From positions 330,109 to 394,108 of the forward strand of contig JAVXUO010001132.1 of NCBI GenBank assembly GCA_033065855.1: DNA of 64,000 bases, written 5' to 3'. The translations under genes and the position numbers were made by a program. The stretch's first letter is position 1, and every line of letters starts with the position of its first letter. The DNA is from Escallonia rubra (lineage: Eukaryota; Streptophyta; Magnoliopsida; Escalloniales; Escalloniaceae). Under the pieces are notes generated by a model. It worked only from the letters and a program-made list of their open reading frames with translations. It was not told the DNA's origin and ran no database searches. Shown in pieces: positions 57,383-64,000 of the stretch.

Positions 57383-60258
57383 ATGGATTTCAACCCTGGA
57401 CCTCATGATACATCAATCCTATACGATGACGATGACCACGTACGTCGCGAGGCACGTATTTGACGGTGTCGATAGGAGTGTTTTGGAAACAATTCAAAGC
57501 ACAAGTCACCTCGACGAGTGGGTACTGAACGAGGAACAAATACAACTATTACACCGTCAAAATTTGACCGTGTTCACCGATTGCGGGATTTGGTCTTGGC
57601 ACGACGATTGCCTTATATCCGCTCTAGTTGAACGATGGAGGGGCGAGACGAACTCATTTCACTTCCGGTTTGGTGAAATGACTATTACATTAGAGGACGT
57701 CGGATTTATACTTGGAATCCCATGTCACGGCAGACCCATTACTTCGAGTAAAACGTCTGCATCCATAGCGAAGATGGCTATGCAGTATTTTCCGGGAATT
57801 CCGAGGGACGCTCTTACAACCAACGGCATAAAACTTAAATGGCTGAGAGAGCAGTACGGCGAGCTACCGGATGAATACACTCCTCATGATTTGGTGACGT
57901 ATACGAAGGCATTCCTTTTGTATATTACTGGATCTATATTACTTCCGACGCAAAAAAAAAACACGGTGCATCCGAAGTATATGGTGTTCTTGGAGGATCT
58001 TGAGGAGGTATACTCGTATTCGTGGGGTTCAGCTGTCCTTGCGCACCTATATCGAGCATTGCACAAAGCTACGAGAAAGGCTGCCAAGTCCATTGCCGCC
58101 TGCATCACTCTGTTACAGGTTTGAGCATTTATATTCTTGGTTGACGTGTCAATATATTCGTGATTAATTACTAATTCCATATAATGTTTGCGTTCACAGG
58201 TTTGGTCTTACGAGAGGCTACCCACGGGTCGTCCACAGCCCGTAGCTGATTCCGATGAGACGTGGCCTAGGGTGTGGGCCTGGGGGCCTACGACCAAACG
58301 GAGGAGACGGGTAGACCCTCACCACCATCTAATGTTCTATCGGGGGGAACTAGATATGATGGATGCATCCCAGGTGACGTGGCAGCCATATGGGAAGGTG
58401 ATGCATCGGTTGGATGAGTTGTGTTGGCAACTTCCGGTGTCGTACGTGCTGGCATGTTTTGTTCGGGTGCCACTTATTCACTTCGAAGTATGTGAGTTTC
58501 AGATGCCCGATCGAGCTATGAAACAAGCTGGCTGTCTACAAGGGATACCAAAACCCGCTGTAGACATGCGGCCATACAGGAGCGGTCGAGGTCCGAATTT
58601 TGAGGTGCCTGATGCCTTAAATTTGCTGAGCGACGAGGTGCAACAGTGGAATACTTGGCAAGAAATGTATGGTAGCCTTGTATCGCTCAAGGACGACGGC
58701 ACCAGTACTGAGGAGTACCTGCAGTGGTTTCTCAAGGTGACGCGCACGAGGGTGAATCGCCCTTCCCAAGTGAGGACCAAATCGTATGCGCCACGCGAGG
58801 TCTATGACCAGTTCTGGGCATTGAGCATTGTAAGTCAACCTAGTGTTGTTTCAATATTTATTTGCGCACCTTCTCGACCATGCCTGAAATGATGACGGTG
58901 ATTTTTCTATGCATGTTTTTTAGGTTGACCAGGGCACTGAGGTGTTCAAGCAGCTCGAGCGGTTTGACTGGTATGTCGCGCATGCGCCTGACAGTCTCAA
59001 GAGCTCCATTGAGAGGTACAAGACTGATCTTCACAACTTTAGTGTTGCGTACCGGGGTTACCAAGGGGAGCCGTCTAGTCGCTTGCCTCCTGACGCGTAC
59101 GGCTCTCAGCCCCAGAGTCAGGGCCTGGGGGAGCCGTCTAGTCGCTTGCCTCCTGACGCGTACGATTCTGTGCCCCAGAGTGTGGTGTGGGAGCTGTCAA
59201 GTCGCTTGCCTCCTGACGCGTCTTTGCCCCAGAGGGAATTCTGGGAGCCGTCTAGTCGCTTGCCTCCTGACACGTACGACTCTCAGCGCCAGAGTCAGGT
59301 GACCCAAGTAGGAATCCAGGCCTCGCGCCCAAGTATCCGGTCGGATAAAGGACAAGCGACAAAGCCATTGAGGCCGAACAAGCGGGATTGGATCGACCGG
59401 CACTACTTCGGGCCTGAGCCTGTCGATTCAACAGACTTTCCTCTTGGAACATTGCTAGGTCACGCGGATGTGAGAATGTTGGCACCGGAGACATATATTT
59501 CAAATTTCTTCATGAACGCTTATATAGATCTGCTCCGGATTAGAGAGCTACGTTATAACCAGTGCGAAGATTTGAAGCTTAACATGCATCCCACTTACTT
59601 TGTCACATTAATGGTGACCAGCATGAGGGAGTTAACAGAATGGAGGAGGCGAGGGGCAGGCAAGGGTAAGTGGAAACCATCTGGAAACGTATTAGGCCTG
59701 TTGAACGCAGACTATCAATGTCACGCTGCTCATGCGAACCTTGTCATGATACCTTGCCATCATGAAAACCACTGGTTCCTATTAGTTCTCCATCCAGCGA
59801 ACAAACATGTCAACATATACGATAGCCTAAGGGAGGACTCTCCTGGGCGGTCGCTGGCACAGATGTATAGCGAGTACATCACTGCAGTGGTTAGTTTTTA
59901 TCGGTTGACCTTGGCTCATAGTATATTCTTATTGTAACATAGGCTTGATGACCTTTTTAATTGTTGGATGCAGACTACTATCTTCTCGCTAGCGTGCCGA
60001 GATTATTCGGGGGAATCCATCACCAGGAATTCGACGGTAGAGCCTTGGACGGTCGTGATGATACAGGACCGACCAAAGCAATATAACAGTCACGATTGCG
60101 GGATTTACGTCCTCAAGTACATGGACTACATTGCTCGCTCGGAGGTGCTCAGATATACGTCGTGGACTAGGAAGGCTGCCTTGACGTTTAGGTATAGGAT
60201 AGCCTGGGAGCTGAAAAAGAATGAAGCTAGATGCCTTCATTACCATTATCCTAACTAG
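57383..60258 (+). CDS. plant mobile domain - Ulp1 (C48) protease fusion
   Basis: Four exons by GT-AG sites: 57383-58118, 58200-58829, 58924-59889, 59974-60258, about 870 codons. Exons 1-2 are a plant mobile domain (GIWSWHDDCLISALVERW, MTITLEDVGFILGIPCHG, RPYRSGRGPNFEVPDALN). Exon 3 starts with a linker holding four repeats of EPSSRLPPDAY type, then the Ulp1 fold (HENHWFLLVLHP for His, NIYDSL for Asp). Exon 4 has the active Cys (QYNSHDCGIYVLKYMDYIA). The His-Asp-Cys set is present, so SUMO- or ubiquitin-like-directed proteolysis is possible. The ATG at 57383 gives MDFNPGPHDTSILYDDDD, a usual PMD start, but it meets TGA at 57461 while the rest of exon 1 reads in another frame: a small indel near 57450 is likely. 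Otherwise open. Host PMD genes are MAIN/MAIL-type. Confidence 0.82.
59066..59300 (+). repeat. coding minisatellite in the PMD-Ulp1 linker
   Basis: Four units of about 55-65 bp built on GAGCCGTCTAGTCGCTTGCC, each encoding (E/L)PSSRLPPD followed by a variable Gln/Ser-rich tail. All stay in frame, so length changes have been tolerated only in multiples of three. Confidence 0.9.
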
Positions 60259-61345
60259 CGTGACTAAGGTGCAATGAGAAAAGAACCCCTTAAACAAAAT
60301 GTACATGTATTTTCGTAAGCTATGAATTTGGCGATAAAGTGTGCGCGAATATGCCTTTTATAGGAAAACCAAATATATTATTTGTCTCCATTTTCGCCGA
60401 AATTCTTACGAATGGGCTAACTAGCGTGCCTGAGGTGCAATGAGCGAAAAAAAGTGACAAAAAAAATTACAAGATTTTTCGGAAGTTATGAATTGGGCCC
60501 TAAAGTGTGCACGAATAGGCCCTTCATAGGAAAACCCAAAAAATAACGTGTCTCGTTTTTCGCCGAAATTCTTACGAATGGGCTAACTAGCGTGCCTGAG
60601 GTGCAATGAGCGAAAAAAAGTGACAAAAAAAATTACAAGATTTTTCGGAAGTTATGAATTGGGCCCTAAAGTGTGCCCGAATAGGCCCTTCATAGGAAAA
60701 CCCAAAAAATAACGTGTCTCGTTTTTCGCCGAAATTCTTACGAATGGGCTAACTAGCGTGCCTGAGATGCAATGAGCGAAAAAAAGTGACAAAAAAAATT
60801 ACAAGATTTTTCGGAAGTTATGAATTGGGCCCTAAAGTGTGCCCGAATAGGCCCTTCATAGGAAAACCCAAAAAATAACGTGTCTCGTTTTTCGCCAAAA
60901 TTCTTACGAATGGGCTAACTAGCGTGCCTGAGGTGCAATGAGCGAAAAAAAGTGAAAAAAAAAATTACAAGATTTTTCGGAAGCTATGAATTGGGCCCTA
61001 AAGTGTGCCCGAATAGGCCCTTCATAGGAAAACCCAAAAAATAACGTGTCTCGTTTTTCGCCGAAATTCTTACGAATGGGCTAACTAGCGTGCCTGAGGT
61101 GCAATGAGCGAAAAAAAAGTGACAAAAAAAATTACAAGATTTTTCGGAAGCTATGAATTCGGCCCTAAAGTGTACCCGAATAGGCCCTTCATAGGAAAAC
61201 CCAAAAAATAACGTGTCTCGTTTTTCGCCGAAATTCTTACGAATGGGCTAACTAGCGTGCCTGAGGTGCAATGAACCAAAAAATTTACAAGATTTTTCGG
61301 AAGCTATGAATTGGGCGCTAAAGTGTGCGCGAATAGGCCCTTCCA
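60251..61345 (+). repeat. 166-bp tandem array, about 6.6 units
   Basis: CTAACTAGCGTG recurs at 60251, 60417, 60583, 60749, 60915, 61081 and 61248: a constant 166-167 bp. The first unit begins in the last codons of the PMD-Ulp1 gene (CCTAACTAG contains its stop). Units 3-6 are nearly identical, the first and last more diverged. No coding. Confidence 0.97.
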
Positions 61346-62268
61346 AAAATATAATTCTCAACAAGGCATAGAATTAAATAAAAGAAGAATAAAAATTATT
61401 TGCAGTGTAATTGTTGGAAATTTTGTATAATGTAAAATTACCAAAATAGCCTCCGATGAGCGGCAAATTACCGAAATGCCCCCGGGGGTTCATTATCACC
61501 CTAACGCCCCAAATCAGCTTCGAAACAACCTTTCAGGTGCTTTGCTTACATTTCTGGACTAAGCAGTCATTTGAAAAACAACCTTTCAGGGGTTCATTAT
61601 CTCTTGTTTGCACTTTGGCAAAATCTAGCTCTAGCTATTTTTTATAAATTCGTGAAAAACTGTCTAATTAAGTTTTCACCTTTAGCGACATTTAATCCCC
61701 GCGAATCGGCTTCAAATCAGCCTTTCAGGTGCTGTGCTTACATTTATGGACTGAGAAGTCCTTCGAAAAACTTGACACCGTAAAATTACCAAAATACCCC
61801 TCTCGGGGTGACAAATTACCAAAATGCCCCTGGCATCAGGAAAAATCTCAAAATTGCTTTAAAATGTTATTTTAAGCTTCCTGAGTTCATTCTTGATCTA
61901 AAAAGTATTTACTGGATTTTTCGCCCAAAAATCCCGAACCGGTGTCCGGATCGAGCGCTTAAAAGCCCGTTCGGCAAAAAAATTGGTAACGGCTTCGGAA
62001 TGGCCCGAATTCCTGGGAAATGGAACTTCCCAACATCCTAGGGTTCTCAAAAAAGTTTCGCGCGAAATCGCGCTAGCTTGATATTTTAAATTACACTGCG
62101 AAGTTACAAGATTGCGCGTATCAGTTAACCCGTTTCCAGAGTTTGGAAAAATCTGAAATTTTTACCTGATACGGAGCTTTTAGAAATAACCAGGGTCTCT
62201 TGTTTGCACTTTGGCAAAATCTAGCTCTAGCTATTTTTTATAAATTTGTGAAAAACTGTCTAATTAAG
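61346..62268 (-). repeat. inner copies of the 596-bp end unit (right)
   Basis: 61673-62268 is a full unit. About 61430-61672 is a degraded partial unit with GCAAATTACCGAAATGCCCC. Mirror of the left inner units but without captured DNA. Confidence 0.85.
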
Positions 62269-63227
62269 TTTTCACCTTTAGCGACATTTAATCCCCGCGA
62301 ATCGGCTTCAAATCAGCCTTTCAGGTGCTGTGCTTACATTTATGGACTGAGAAGTCCTTCGAAAAACTTGACACCGTAAAATTACCAAAATACCCCTCTC
62401 GGGGTGACAAATTACCAAAATACCCCTGGCATCAGGAAAAATCTCAAAATTGCTTTAAAATGTTATTTTAAGCTTCCTGAGTTCATTCTTGATCTAAAAA
62501 GTATTTTACGGATTTTTCGCCCAAAAATCCCGAACCGGTGTCCGGATCGAGCGCTTAAAAGCCCGTTCGGCAAAAAAATTGCTAACGGCTTCGGAATGGC
62601 CCGAATTCCTGGGAAATGGAACTTCCCAACATCCTAGGGTTCTCAAAAAAGTTTCGCGCGAAATCGCGTTAGCTTGATATTTTAAATTACACTGTAAAGT
62701 TACAAGGTTGCGCGTATCAGTTTACCCGTCTCCAGTATTTGGAAAAATCTGAAATTTTTACCTGATACAGATCTTTTAAAAATAACTAGGGTCTCTTTTT
62801 TGCACTTTGGGAAAATCTAGCTCTAGATATTTTTATAAATTCGTGAAAAACTGTCTAATTAAGTGACAATTTAATAAAGAAAGGAGGGGTGGGGGCCAAG
62901 GGGGGGGGGGGGAAGGTTGACCGGAGGAGGGGTGGGGGGGGAGGGAGGATGGGTGGGGGCCATGAGGCCGTGATTGTTGACCGGGGGGAGAAGGGGGAGA
63001 AAAAAAGGACAAAAAAAGGACAAACCCAATCGCAAGACTTTCTTGCGATTGGGATTTTTGCCCTAAAAATTCCAATCGCAAGACTTTCTTGCGATTGGAA
63101 TTTTTTTCAATAATTCCAATCGCAAGAAAGTCTTGCGATTGGGTTTTTCCTTTTTGGGCCAATCACATGACTGAGCAGCGATTGGGTGGGAAAATTTTTT
63201 TTTCCCACCGGTCGATGTGTATCGAAC

Positions 63228-63230
<3 letters not shown>
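62269..63230 (-). repeat. right terminal inverted repeat of MULE-like element
   Basis: Complement of 54907-55844: unit 62269-62863, G-rich stretch (62884-62995) and three palindromes (about 63024-63053, 63070-63097, 63117-63145). It differs from the left end by small indels, including a short extra piece near 63160-63180. Confidence 0.88.

Positions 63231-63264
<34 letters not shown>
63231..63264. repeat. (TA)n microsatellite, right of MULE-like element
   Basis: 17 TA units directly after ...GATGTGTATCGAACCCC. Confidence 0.95.
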
Positions 63265-63266
<2 letters not shown>

Positions 63267-64000
63267 ATTCATTCAATGGTATGACTAAGTAGAACTAATA
63301 TAAAAGAAATTTTAAGTAACAGTTAATGAACTAACCAAAAAAATCAGTATCTTAAAGTAACTGATGAAAGGATTAAAACTACAATGAATACCACTTTGGC
63401 ATCAATTATTGTTAAGAAAATAAATGCCCTTTCAGATAGTGCATTCCTTTTCTTTCCTTCATTGTTTATACTATTGGCTTATGATATGTAACTCCACATG
63501 GTGTTAAAAACTTTCAACTAAAGACACATTTTCACAGGTCCTTCCCTTAAGCTACTATGTGTCATTTAACTTAGTTTGGCAGCATCCCAACAAGTGATGG
63601 TTCTCTGCTGCAACAAAATCTTCTTTTCAAGGATTACATACATGGCATGCACCTAGAATTCCCTTCCATACACTATTTTCTAATTGACCTGTCATTTGAT
63701 AATTATATAATATGTAATGACAACATGAATACAACGGATATCTAAAAGAACTATCATGTAATGACAACATGAATACAACGAATATTTAAAAGAAGTACCT
63801 TAAAAGTAACTAAAGTTTGTGAGTCGCGGGGAATGAAAAGATATACGTGCTTTGGGATCTTTTGTTCGTATTTTTCTCATCTAGTTTATATCTATGTAAC
63901 CCCTCTTTGTCCTTTCTTTAAGGCTAATAATGAGTCTGCTACCATTGTAGGGTGTAGGGATAGTAAGATGAACGCCAAAAGGCTTTCTCGCATTTTACTT
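63265..64000. other. unassigned right edge of window
   Basis: No gene recognised. A 44-bp tandem duplication (GTAATGACAACATGAATACA at 63714 and 63758) is the only structure seen. It may continue the body of the third Helitron. Confidence 0.45.

Larger units (their letters stand above)
54907..63230 (+). mobile_element. MULE-like element encoding a PMD-Ulp1 protein
   Basis: Ends are inverted copies over about 0.95 kb (54907-55844 and 62269-63230), both with ACACATCGACCGGTGGGA at the outside. Inside each end the 596-bp subterminal unit repeats. Very long terminal inverted repeats and an Ulp1-class protease gene fit Mutator-like elements of the Kaonashi type. No MURA transposase is present, so it depends on another element. 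It lies within (TA)n, which hides any 9-bp target duplication. It carries captured DNA in its left end. Confidence 0.75.

Noticed and set aside
58188-58892. Reading the PMD second exon as a separate gene from 58188
   Set aside because: The first residues are intron; splice sites at 58199/58200 and 58829/58830 join it to the neighbours in frame.
60251-61345. CRISPR-like array
   Set aside because: Units are contiguous 166-bp tandem repeats without unique spacers, in a plant transposon.

Overview
This is nuclear DNA from a flowering plant, probably a eudicot. Introns, Helitrons, MITEs, plant-type mariner, MULE, LINE and Copia elements, and F-box, UBC7-like and receptor-kinase sequences all point that way; I cannot name the species. 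Most of the window is nested transposable elements around a triplicated segment. Few host genes look alive: three copies of a small secreted proline-rich (PELPK1-like) gene and one F-box gene, all in accessory-looking surroundings.

Layout. A 9.8-kb mariner-like element (395-10191) has perfect 27-bp ends and a TA duplication. It carries its own DD39D transposase (minus strand) and a multi-exon BED-finger/DUF659/hAT-dimerisation gene. A hAT element (4019-5306) sits inside an intron of that gene. The mariner interrupts copy A of a segment that recurs as copy B (22692-28592) and copy C (46225-52053). B and C preserve the unoccupied mariner target. Each copy has the end of a non-coding LTR element, about 1.1 kb of shared DNA and one proline-rich gene. 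Copy A was also hit by an L1-type LINE (15.4-18.2 kb) and a long-TIR element (18.5-19.9 kb). A small hAT sits in the LTR at 20.15 kb.

Between B and C lie a Tourist-like MITE, an intact-looking F-box gene (29501-30598, minus), a large minus-strand Helitron (31097-39800) with a second Helitron (35499-39137) nested in one arm of a 0.8-kb inverted repeat, a truncated UBC7-like pseudogene and a broken Copia element (about 41.15-46.05 kb). The Copia/copy C border is a patchwork of short templated repeats.

The right end (54.9-63.2 kb) is a MULE-like element inserted in (TA)n. Its ends are arrays of 596-bp units containing short palindromes. It encodes a four-exon plant-mobile-domain/Ulp1-protease fusion, with a seven-unit 166-bp tandem array starting at its stop codon. 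Its left end also holds a duplicated piece of its own exon 2 and a captured S-receptor-kinase fragment.

The two most unusual objects are the mariner carrying an hAT-derived gene and the PMD-Ulp1 MULE with iterated ends and a nucleosome-length tail array. All calls rest on reading the sequence; no database search was run.
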